Source of the DNA: an uncultured Bacteroidales bacterium
Lineage (GTDB): Bacteria; Bacteroidota; Bacteroidia; Bacteroidales; UBA932
DNA: 32,299 nt
NCBI GenBank assembly: GCA_944325965.1
Contig: CALVCB010000023.1
Coordinates: 1-32,299, forward strand
Reading direction: 5' to 3'
In this document: piece by piece, positions 7,722 to 14,063 of the stretch
Layout: each line of letters opens with the position of its first letter
How positions within the stretch are numbered: the first letter of the stretch is position 1
Program-made: the position numbers and the translations under genes
Notes under the pieces: generated by a model
What the model was told of the DNA's origin: nothing
The model's database searches: none
What the model saw: the letters and a program-made list of their open reading frames with translations, nothing else

Positions 7722-9008
7722 CTATTTTGATCCTTTCCCGAAACGGTAATATATCGAGGCCTTGATGCCGGTCACTCCCCAGTGGTTGCCGGTGTGCTCA
7801 TAGTCGAGGAAATAGTCAGGCGCTTCGTATGTGTACCCACGTACAGAGGAATGCCTGTAGCCGCCCCTGATACCGATTTCAAGCCCCCAGCGTTTGCTGA
7901 ATGGTATGGCTGCGCCTACTGAAAGTCCTGTGCTCCAGTGCTTTCCTGTGTCTCCGGTGAGAGTGGAACGTTCGTTCTGCGTGTCGTAGTCACCGACCTG
8001 TCCGTAAAGACCCAGGTAAATCCACCTGTATCTCCCGTCTCCCCAGATCCACCAGCGTGGTTCAAGGCTGTATGAGGATATTCCGAAGAAATTATCGCTG
8101 CCGTATCCCCACTTTGCCCAGTTGACAGTGCCGGAGACAGACCACATTTCCTTGAAGAAATATTCCAGTTCGAGGTTAGGTACGAACGTATAGCTGTGGA
8201 AGTCAGGCATGATGGTGCCCCAGTAGAGAAGGTTGGTCTTGACTGCGAGCAGAGGCCTGAATGCTTTTGCGGATGGAGCTGCCACGGATGTTGGCTCCGT
8301 GACCGGTGCCGGTTCAGGGGCAGGTTCCGGCTCAGCCTGCGGCTGCGGTTCCGGTTCAGTCTGTGGCTGCGGTTCCGGCTGCGGTGCAGGAGCCTCTTCT
8401 TCCACCGGTGCAGTGACTGCAGATGCCGGTTTTTCGTAGAGTGTGGCGGCAAGACTGCTTCTTAAGGTAGGGAAGATATTGTCATACAGATACTTGTATG
8501 CTTTTCCCCCGTCCAGGTCCATGAGTTCCTTCTTCTTCCCGCCGATTAACTTGCCGGACTCGTCGTAAATCCACATCGGCGTATTGTCCAGCACATTGAG
8601 GATATCTTCTTTCCACTGTATGTCCGATGCGGCTACAATCTGTCTCAGCAGATCCCATGCAATACCTCCGGACTTTCCGATGACTGAAGACTCCGGAATG
8701 CCGGAATTACGCAGTATATATGCTTTCAGCGAGTCCACACGGCGCTCTGAAAGCAGCAGGTTGGCTTCGTTACTCCCGTCCGGTGAGGCATACGACTTGA
8801 CGGTCACCTTGTCCAGCCTGCCGGAGTTGAAGACATCCTTTATCGCCTTGATAAAGCGTTCCAGTTCCGCGCGGTTGTTCTTGTATTCTGGTTCGACATA
8901 CCGGTATCCTGTCCGGTAGTATATCCGCATAGAATCCACAGCCTCCTGTGCGTAAACTGAAGAGAACGCAAAAAGAGCTGTCATTAATAACAGAAACTTT
9001 TTTTTCAT
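7722..9008 (-). CDS. OmpA-like / DUF3575 outer-membrane protein
   Basis: The first gene of the fimbriae operon, 428 residues from the ATG at 9008. A GTG four codons earlier is also in frame but gives a less regular signal peptide. A Sec signal (MKKKFLLLMTALFAFSSVYA) is followed by an OmpA-like domain at about residues 30-110 with VTVKSYASPDGS and LLLSERRVDSLKAYIL. A linker rich in PEP and PQP repeats (about 205-245) leads to a C-terminal DUF3575 beta-barrel-like domain (LAVKTNLLYWGTI, PNLELEYFF, SLEPRWWIWG, GLSVGAAIPFS, ending IYYRFGK). Such proteins commonly head fimbriae loci and are thought to sit in the outer membrane next to peptidoglycan. Its promoter should lie in 9021-9200, where the only perfect -7 box points the other way. 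Confidence 0.85.
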   Translation of the reverse strand: MKKKFLLLMTALFAFSSVYAQEAVDSMRIYYRTGYRYVEPEYKNNRAELERFIKAIKDVFNSGRLDKVTVKSYASPDGSNEANLLLSERRVDSLKAYILRNSGIPESSVIGKSGGIAWDLLRQIVAASDIQWKEDILNVLDNTPMWIYDESGKLIGGKKKELMDLDGGKAYKYLYDNIFPTLRSSLAATLYEKPASAVTAPVEEEAPAPQPEPQPQTEPEPQPQAEPEPAPEPAPVTEPTSVAAPSAKAFRPLLAVKTNLLYWGTIMPDFHSYTFVPNLELEYFFKEMWSVSGTVNWAKWGYGSDNFFGISSYSLEPRWWIWGDGRYRWIYLGLYGQVGDYDTQNERSTLTGDTGKHWSTGLSVGAAIPFSKRWGLEIGIRGGYRHSSVRGYTYEAPDYFLDYEHTGNHWGVTGIKASIYYRFGKGSK

Positions 9009-9025
9009 AAGACTTTTCACTACAC

Positions 9026-9195
9026 GATTTAAACGTTGGATTAAAGCACAGGATGTAAAAAACGGCCTTTTAAACCTGCAGGGGAGGGGGTACGGCCAGG
9101 CACTAAGTACATGGCAAAAAATATTTTAGATAAATGTTGCATAAAAAATATTTAAATTTTATTTTTGCCGTACGTTTGTAATGAACGATTAAATC
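9026..9195. promoter_or_regulatory. Candidate invertible promoter segment between fimbriae operon and invertase
   Basis: The left repeat GATTTAAACGTTGGATTA (9026-9043) is matched, in inverted orientation, by TAATGAACGATTAAATC (9179-9195). Reading the right copy in reverse, 11 of the first 12 bases agree (GATTTAAnCGTT) and ATTA recurs after a one-base gap. The enclosed 135 bp are mostly AT-rich and end exactly at the perfect -7 box TACGTTTG (9171-9178), which points right. If the segment flips, the same box would point into the fimbriae operon about 35-40 bp from its start codon. An Mpi-like invertase is the neighbouring gene. The one-base length difference between repeats and the modest length count against it. 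The function is inferred. Confidence 0.5.
9171..9178 (+). promoter_or_regulatory. -7 box TACGTTTG, serving the invertase gene in this orientation
   Basis: A perfect match to the Bacteroides -7 consensus TAnnTTTG. Transcription would begin near 9184 and reach the invertase ATG at 9304. No good -33 TTTG is seen at the usual 19-21 bp spacing; that region is only AT-rich (TATTTAAA). A run of nine T (9234-9242) lies in the resulting leader. Confidence 0.55.
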
Positions 9196-9303
9196 TATCC
9201 GGCAGTGTCCGCCGGCTTGTGTTCTCCCGTGCATTTTTTTTTGCTTTTCCAGGATATTATTCCCCTATTCGGCTGTGTTTTCGGATATTCTAATATATAT
9301 GAT

Positions 9304-10062
9304 ATGGTAACAGGTTATTTAAGGGTGAGTACGGAAAAACAGAACCCGGAAAATCAGAGGGAAGAAATCCTGCGCTTTGCGGCAGAGAAGAACATTAAAG
9401 TGGACAGTTGGGTTACTGAGGTGGCGAGCGGAGGCAGGAAGGAAAGTGACCGTAAACTCGGGATGCTGCTGAGAAAAATGAAGACCGGAGATGTGATTAT
9501 CGTCACAGAGGTATCCAGGTTGAGCAGGAGGCTTACGGATATTATGGCCATAATGGGCAAGTGCCTGAAAAAGAACATTTCCCTGTATACTACAAAGGAA
9601 GGGTACACATTTGACAATACCATAAACAGCAAGGTGCTGTGCTTCGCGTTCGGCCTGGTGGCGGAAATCGAGAGGAATCTGATTTCTATGAGGACAAAGG
9701 AGGCGCTTGCTGCCAGAAAGGCAAGCGGGGTGGTTCTGGGCCGGAGAAAAGGAAGTTACCGGAAACTCAACATTCTGATAGACAACAGGGTGAAGATACT
9801 TGCAATGCTGGGGTGCGGCAGGTCCATTGCTGAGATATGCAGATACTACAAGGTCTCGCGGGATACCTTTGCAAAGTTCAGGAGCAGGTATCCTTCAGTA
9901 CAGAAGGCAGTAGACATGGCCAGGACAGGAAGGGAGTGCCATGAAAACTACGGCTCCTGGCTGCCGTCAGTGTCGTCAAGCCCGAACTCAGCTGCGAACA
10001 TGTCTGAGATGTCGTCAGGCACGTCATTGAAACTAAGTGAGTCCCAGAGGGATTCCATCTGA
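9304..10062 (+). CDS. Serine site-specific recombinase, DNA invertase of Mpi type
   Basis: A 252-residue small serine recombinase. It opens VTGYLRVSTEKQNPENQ, with the catalytic serine at residue 9, followed by the resolvase-family blocks ASGGRKESDRK, VSRLSRR and FGLVAEIERNLISMRTKEAL. A C-terminal helix-turn-helix (RSIAEICRYYKVSRDTF) binds DNA. Its overall pattern fits the Bacteroidales DNA invertases, such as Mpi of B. fragilis, that flip promoters of surface genes. The ATG at 9304 is chosen because the frame upstream (GTG at 9205) encodes nothing conserved. It is divergent from the fimbriae operon, and a likely target lies between them. The last ~35 codons overlap the convergent S4-protein gene and are probably an unconserved tail. 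Confidence 0.85.
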   Translation: MVTGYLRVSTEKQNPENQREEILRFAAEKNIKVDSWVTEVASGGRKESDRKLGMLLRKMKTGDVIIVTEVSRLSRRLTDIMAIMGKCLKKNISLYTTKEGYTFDNTINSKVLCFAFGLVAEIERNLISMRTKEALAARKASGVVLGRRKGSYRKLNILIDNRVKILAMLGCGRSIAEICRYYKVSRDTFAKFRSRYPSVQKAVDMARTGRECHENYGSWLPSVSSSPNSAANMSEMSSGTSLKLSESQRDSI

Positions 10063-10412
10063 CGCCTGTCCTTTTTGGTCGGACGGCCCGCCCCTCTGTC
10101 GCGTTTGAGGAAGAAAGTCTCTACCGGTGCCTTCAGCTTGTCGAGTTCTTCCGGCGGGGTGATGTTTTCCGCATACCGTGGGACGAGTTTAGCCCCCTGT
10201 CGTTTTTCTACGGTCTCTACCACCCGGTAGGTGTATGTGACTGCACCTTTGCGTGCGGCGATTACGTCTCCCGGCTTGACGGTCTTCGACGGCTTGACGT
10301 CGGCCCCGTTCAGCCGTATCTTTCCTCCTTTGCATGCGTCTGTGGCATCGGTCCGGGTCTTGAAGACCCGGATTGCCCACAGATATTTGTCTATTCTGGT
10401 CTCTTCTGCCAT
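9948..10412 (-). CDS. hslR: S4-domain RNA-binding protein, Hsp15 (HslR) family
   Basis: A 154-residue protein that begins RIDKYLWAIRVFKTRTDAT, the S4 RNA-binding domain, with KGGKIRLNGADVKPSKTVKPGD completing it at residues 28-50. In Hsp15 proteins this domain binds stalled 50S subunits that still carry a nascent chain, and recycles them. The C-terminal part, RGAGRPTKKDRR, is basic and is followed by an acidic tail. It begins 21 bp after the stop codon of the phosphomannose isomerase-like gene and is likely co-transcribed with it. Its 3' end overlaps the convergent invertase gene by 115 bp. Confidence 0.85.
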   Translation of the reverse strand: MAEETRIDKYLWAIRVFKTRTDATDACKGGKIRLNGADVKPSKTVKPGDVIAARKGAVTYTYRVVETVEKRQGAKLVPRYAENITPPEELDKLKAPVETFFLKRDRGAGRPTKKDRRQMESLWDSLSFNDVPDDISDMFAAEFGLDDTDGSQEP

Positions 10413-10433
10413 TTCGGATGCAACTGTTTGGTT

Positions 10434-11597
10434 TTAGTTATCTTCCTTTTCTCCGTCTTCTTCTGCCCCTCCGTAGTCTTCCCCTTCCAGGTAAGGTTCG
10501 GTATCCGGATTGATGTAGGAGTCAATTTCCTCTATATCCTCCATCATGACTTCCAGCAGGACTGTATCCCTCTCAACGGGTACAATATAGAAATCCTGCA
10601 TGTCCGCAGGTATCATGACAGTCCCTCCCTTGCAGACCCTGCAGCTTTCCATGCGGCTTTGCCCGTCTTTGTCCGACGACGGGAACTGGATGTCCGCCAC
10701 ACCTTCTGCACCTATATATATAAGGAAGCTCCCGGACTGTCCTTTGGAGATTTTCAGCGGTGCCTTGACATCGAACCTCGACACTGTGAACTGCGGTACG
10801 GACACAAGCCTGGCGGGAGAGCCTTCCCCGGCACTGCCGCACCGTTGGTACGCCGAGATGTCGCAGGCCCCCATGTCTATGATGTCAAAAGCCTCTTCCA
10901 GATGCACCGGCCGTGCGGTCTGCGGGTCTTTTCCCCTTTCCCAGTCGCACAGGCTGAAGTCCAGGTCAGAGGATTCCGAGACTTCCGCTATCAGCAGGCC
11001 GCCTTCCGCGGCATGGACGGTCCCGGGGCGTATCAGCATCCAGTCCCCTTTATGCGGGCGGACGGTGTTGAGGTCCTCCACGATCGAGCCGTCGATGCAC
11101 CTGTCGTAAAGCTCCTGTGCGGAGATGCTGTGCCTGAAGCCCATGTATATCTTTGCATCGTCGGAGGCCTCCATGACATACCACATCCTGCATTTGCCCA
11201 AAGAGTCGTACCTCTGTCCGGCCACCTCGTCATCCGGGCTGGCCTGCAGTGGTGTACGTCCCTGTATGTCAAGGAATTTTACGAGTACAGGAAACTGCCT
11301 TCCGTAGAACCGGTAGACGTTTTCACCGGAGATTCTCTCGATATATGTCTCCATGAGCTCCCCGAAGGTGTTCCCGGCGAGCCATCCGTTTTCCACGACA
11401 GAGTCGATGAAGCCCATGTCGGAGATTTCCCAGCTTTCTCCTATCCGGTCTTTCTTGCTGAGCCTCACTTCGTTGCCGTCATTGTCACATTCGGTGAACT
11501 CTTTCCCGAGCTTCTTTATGAGGGCGTCGCCTCCCCATGGTTTCCTTTCCGCTACAGGTATGAACCTGATGGGATACAGGTTTTTCTTTTCTTCCAT
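10434..11597 (-). CDS. Type I phosphomannose isomerase-like protein with altered metal site
   Basis: A 387-residue protein of the class I mannose-6-phosphate isomerase (ManA) cupin family. The start at 11597 (MEEKKNLYPIRF) is chosen since the family begins there and it lies just downstream of a good promoter; an upstream in-frame ATG at 11708 would overlap the divergent gene. Recognisable blocks are ERKPWGGDAL, GESWEISDM, RQFPVLVKFLD, LGKCRMWYVM, and GDWMLIRPGTVHAAEGG. Canonical enzymes have a VHPDD and a KTExWY block supplying a zinc-binding His and Glu. Here these read ASPDD and KCRMWY, so both ligands appear replaced, while the later GTVHA histidine remains. It may be catalytically dead, altered or regulatory. 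An acidic C-terminal tail (about 30 residues) is present. The 3' neighbour is the S4 protein gene. Confidence 0.8.
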   Translation of the reverse strand: MEEKKNLYPIRFIPVAERKPWGGDALIKKLGKEFTECDNDGNEVRLSKKDRIGESWEISDMGFIDSVVENGWLAGNTFGELMETYIERISGENVYRFYGRQFPVLVKFLDIQGRTPLQASPDDEVAGQRYDSLGKCRMWYVMEASDDAKIYMGFRHSISAQELYDRCIDGSIVEDLNTVRPHKGDWMLIRPGTVHAAEGGLLIAEVSESSDLDFSLCDWERGKDPQTARPVHLEEAFDIIDMGACDISAYQRCGSAGEGSPARLVSVPQFTVSRFDVKAPLKISKGQSGSFLIYIGAEGVADIQFPSSDKDGQSRMESCRVCKGGTVMIPADMQDFYIVPVERDTVLLEVMMEDIEEIDSYINPDTEPYLEGEDYGGAEEDGEKEDN

Positions 11598-11616
11598 AAT
11601 ATTCTTTTTGCGGCGG

Positions 11617-11648
11617 TAAATATACGCAGAAACGGGGAGCGGAGCAAA
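11617..11648 (-). promoter_or_regulatory. Promoter of the phosphomannose isomerase-like gene
   Basis: On the minus strand, -33 TTTG (11648-11645), a 20-bp spacer and -7 TATATTTA (11624-11617) match the Bacteroides promoter pattern with one departure (final A for G). Transcription would start about 10-15 bp before the ATG at 11597, which supports that start over longer frames. Confidence 0.6.
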
Positions 11649-11669
11649 CTCGGATTCCGCTTTTTTGAT

Positions 11670-11677
11670 TACCTTTG
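11670..11677 (+). promoter_or_regulatory. -7 box TACCTTTG before the amidohydrolase gene
   Basis: A perfect TAnnTTTG box 21 bp before the ATG at 11699, back to back with the minus-strand promoter of the isomerase-like gene. No clear -33 TTTG is seen at normal spacing. Confidence 0.55.
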
Positions 11678-11698
11678 GGCGGTTCAAACAGTTTCGAT

Positions 11699-13006
11699 AT
11701 GGGATCAATACTTCTAAAGAACATAAAGATAGCAGGACGCGGGGATGACGAGGTTGACATCCTTATAAAGGACGGGAAGATAAGCCGGATTTCCGCCCCT
11801 CGTGAAACCGTACCCTCTCCGGAGGATGAACCGCGGGAGACGGTGCAGTGCCGCGGCAAGGTGGCCGTACCGGGCTTTGTGAACATGCATGTCCATGCGG
11901 CGATGACCCTGATGCGGGGGACAGGGGAGGATGTGGCCTTCCACCGGTGGCTCGGGAAGATATGGGAGGCGGAACGGCATATAGATGAAGAATATGTCTA
12001 TTGGGGCACGAAGGTCGCCTGCATCGAGATGATAAGGACAGGGACCACCACGTTCAACGACCATTACTGGTTTCCGGCCGTCGCATTCAGGGCCGCCGTG
12101 GAGGCCGGCATACGCCCGGCGATATCATACGTGCTGATAGACAGGAACGACAGTGAGGAGACCGCCGCCGAAAAGGCGAGATGCGAGGCCCTTTATTCGT
12201 TTGCCGGGGAGCATTGGCCCGGAGGCACATTCGTGGTCGGCGTACATTCCATATATTCAGTGAGTGAGGACCTTTTGCGCTGGGCTGCGGATTTCGCGCA
12301 CCTTCACGGGCTCAAGATACACATCCACCTGAGCGAGACACGCAAGGAGGTGGATGACTGCATCGCCTCGCATGGCATATCACCTGTCCTGTATGCCGAC
12401 CGCCTGGGGCTTCTCGGCCCGGACACTATCGCAGCGCACACCCTGTGGCTCTCGGATGAGGATATCGGACTCCTCGGCAGCAGGAAGGTCTCATGTGTAC
12501 ACAACATCAATTCAAACCTCAAGCTCTCATCCGGTTACATGTTCCGGTACAATGAACTGAAATCCGCCGGGGCGAATATCTGTATCGGTACCGACGGCTG
12601 CGCATCTTCCAACAACCTTGACATCCTCGAAGCCCTCAAGACAGCCGCAATGGTCCAGAAGGCTTGGCGCGGAGATCCTGCGGCAATGCCGTTGGACGAG
12701 CTTATGGCAATGGCTTCCGCCAATGGGGCCAGGGCGCTGGGGCTCGATACCGGAAAAATCGAGGAAGGCAGGAGTGCCGACATACTGATAGTGGACACGG
12801 ACAATACCTTCTTCCTTTCTCCCGCCGGCTTCCTCCCGAATTTCATCTATTCGGCCCACAGCGACTGCATAGAGTCGGTAATCTGCGGCGGGAAGTTCGT
12901 GATGAGGGACCGGCGTATCCCCGGAGAAAAGGAGATTCTCCGTGAGGCAGGGAAGGTCATGCGTCTGTCAGGGGCCTATGGCTTTCGCAAGGAACCATGT
13001 AAGTAA
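11699..13006 (+). CDS. Amidohydrolase, SAH/5'-methylthioadenosine/adenosine deaminase family
   Basis: A 435-residue cytosolic amidohydrolase of the ATZ/TRZ family, whose characterised members deaminate S-adenosylhomocysteine, methylthioadenosine or adenosine. Metal-binding and catalytic positions are visible: HVH at residues 64-66, IHIHLSE at about 207-213 (His210, Glu213), AHTLWLS with His247, and GTDGCAS with Asp299. The C-terminal RSADILIVD is the usual returning strand of the beta domain. An in-frame TTG lies eight codons earlier, but ATG 11699 fits the promoter. The next gene, 24 bp downstream, is purine nucleoside phosphorylase, so an adenosine-type substrate converted to an inosine-type product makes pathway sense. 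The exact substrate cannot be read from the sequence. Confidence 0.85.
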   Translation: MGSILLKNIKIAGRGDDEVDILIKDGKISRISAPRETVPSPEDEPRETVQCRGKVAVPGFVNMHVHAAMTLMRGTGEDVAFHRWLGKIWEAERHIDEEYVYWGTKVACIEMIRTGTTTFNDHYWFPAVAFRAAVEAGIRPAISYVLIDRNDSEETAAEKARCEALYSFAGEHWPGGTFVVGVHSIYSVSEDLLRWAADFAHLHGLKIHIHLSETRKEVDDCIASHGISPVLYADRLGLLGPDTIAAHTLWLSDEDIGLLGSRKVSCVHNINSNLKLSSGYMFRYNELKSAGANICIGTDGCASSNNLDILEALKTAAMVQKAWRGDPAAMPLDELMAMASANGARALGLDTGKIEEGRSADILIVDTDNTFFLSPAGFLPNFIYSAHSDCIESVICGGKFVMRDRRIPGEKEILREAGKVMRLSGAYGFRKEPCK

Positions 13007-13030
13007 TGACAAACATAAAATCAATAAGTT

Positions 13031-13864
13031 ATGACTGCAGATCCAAGAGTTGAAAGAATCAATGCCGCCGCACAATATGTGGCGGACAGGACCGGCGGCA
13101 GGAAGCCGCTGGTGGGAATTGTCTTAGGAAGCGGGCTCGGAAAGCTTGCAGACCGGATCCAGGACCCTGTCGTGATCCCTTACAGGGAAATCCCGGGATT
13201 CCCTGAATCCACTGCGGTGGGGCACAAGGGGAATTTCATATCCGGCACCCTCGGGGGTAAGCCTGTGGTGGCGATGCAGGGCCGTTTCCACTATTACGAG
13301 GGCTATACCATGGAGCTGGTGACCCTTCCGATAAGGGTGATGAAGGTTCTCGGGATAGAATACCTGTTCGTCTCCAATGCGGCCGGTGGCGTGAACTTCG
13401 ACTTCAGGATCGGGGATATGATGATTATCCGGGACCATATCAACCTGCTGCCTAACCCGCTGGTGGGCAAAAATATGGATGACTTCGGACCGAGATTCCC
13501 CGATATGACCAGGCCGTATGATCCGCAGCTGATAAGGAAGGCTGAGCTCATAGGTGCTGAAAACGGCATTGAGCTGAAGACCGGTGTATATCTCGCAGGT
13601 ACCGGGCCTTCGTACGAGACCCCATCCGAGTACAGGTATTTCAGGATGATAGGGGCTGATGCCGTCGGTATGTCGACCATTCCGGAGGTCATTGTGGCAA
13701 GGCACATGTCTGTTCCTGTCTTCGGTATGTCGGTGATTACTAACGAGGCGCATGACGACTATGCCGAGGACTATGAGAACAACGGTGACGATGTCGTAGC
13801 CGCAGCCGACGCCGCGGCCGACAGGATGACTCTCCTGTTCTCCAAACTGATTGAATCATTGTAA
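13031..13864 (+). CDS. Purine nucleoside phosphorylase, trimeric type
   Basis: A 277-residue trimeric-class purine nucleoside phosphorylase, which splits inosine or guanosine with phosphate into base and ribose 1-phosphate. Family motifs appear in order: GIVLGSGLGKLAD (phosphate-binding serine), VGHKGN, GRFHYYEGY, FVSNAAGGVN, GTGPSYETPSEYR, DAVGMSTIPEVIVARH and ITNEAHDD. The length is normal for the family. It is co-oriented with and 24 bp after the deaminase-like gene, suggesting a two-step purine salvage or SAH/MTA recycling pair. A strong terminator follows 30 bp downstream. Confidence 0.93.
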   Translation: MTADPRVERINAAAQYVADRTGGRKPLVGIVLGSGLGKLADRIQDPVVIPYREIPGFPESTAVGHKGNFISGTLGGKPVVAMQGRFHYYEGYTMELVTLPIRVMKVLGIEYLFVSNAAGGVNFDFRIGDMMIIRDHINLLPNPLVGKNMDDFGPRFPDMTRPYDPQLIRKAELIGAENGIELKTGVYLAGTGPSYETPSEYRYFRMIGADAVGMSTIPEVIVARHMSVPVFGMSVITNEAHDDYAEDYENNGDDVVAAADAAADRMTLLFSKLIESL

Positions 13865-13889
13865 CCGGAACGACGGGCCGGACTTTTAG

Positions 13890-13933
13890 AGGCAGTTTAA
13901 AATTTTACCGGTAAAATTTTAAACTGCTTTTTA
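13890..13933. terminator. Perfect 36-bp palindrome, terminator of the purine operon
   Basis: An exact palindrome at 13892-13927 folds into an 18-bp stem around the centre ACCGGT, with a GCAG/CTGC base. It is followed on the plus strand by a run of T (13928-13932). It lies 30 bp after the phosphorylase stop codon, so it should end that transcript. Its 3' edge is close to the -33 region of the next promoter. Confidence 0.8.
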
Positions 13934-13953
13934 CAATGGAAAGGAAATCTTTT

Positions 13954-13961
13954 TACCTTTG
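13954..13961 (+). promoter_or_regulatory. -7 box TACCTTTG of the activase-tetR unit
   Basis: A perfect TAnnTTTG box. The region where a -33 TTTG is expected reads TTTTTACA, so the promoter may be weak or controlled. The last base overlaps the first bases of the TGTC box pair described next. The transcript would start near 13968 and have a leader of about 95 nt. Confidence 0.6.
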
Positions 13962-14003
13962 TGTCTGACATTGGTGTCAGACACTTTTTTATTGTCCCGG
14001 ACA
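13961..14003 (+). promoter_or_regulatory. Candidate TetR operator: repeated TGTC-GACA boxes
   Basis: Two near-identical nine-base palindromes, TGTCTGACA (13962-13970) and TGTCAGACA (13975-13983), have centres 13 bp apart and together form a larger palindrome of 24 bp. A third, wider TGTC-CCG-GACA lies at 13993-14003. The first pair covers the expected transcription start, a classic repressor position. The second gene of the unit encodes a TetR protein, so autoregulation is likely but not shown. A hairpin followed by T6 could also act as an attenuator. Confidence 0.55.
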
Positions 14004-14047
14004 CGGGATGATCGGGGGCGTCTGTGATTTGGAAGTTGCTATTAATT

Positions 14048-14053
14048 AGGAGG
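14048..14053 (+). promoter_or_regulatory. Strong Shine-Dalgarno sequence AGGAGG
   Basis: A perfect AGGAGG lies 10 bp before the ATG of the activase gene at 14064. Most other genes in this window have no clear Shine-Dalgarno site, so this one stands out and fixes the start. Confidence 0.7.
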
Positions 14054-14063
14054 TTAGTATATT

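Noticed and set aside
9304..10062. Reading the invertase as part of a transposon or phage
   Set aside because: No transposase, terminal repeats, or phage genes are adjacent. The sequence fits a promoter-inverting recombinase.
10428..11717. Long plus-strand open frame across the phosphomannose isomerase-like gene
   Set aside because: It is antisense to a recognisable conserved protein and shows no family features of its own. High GC makes long opposite frames common here.
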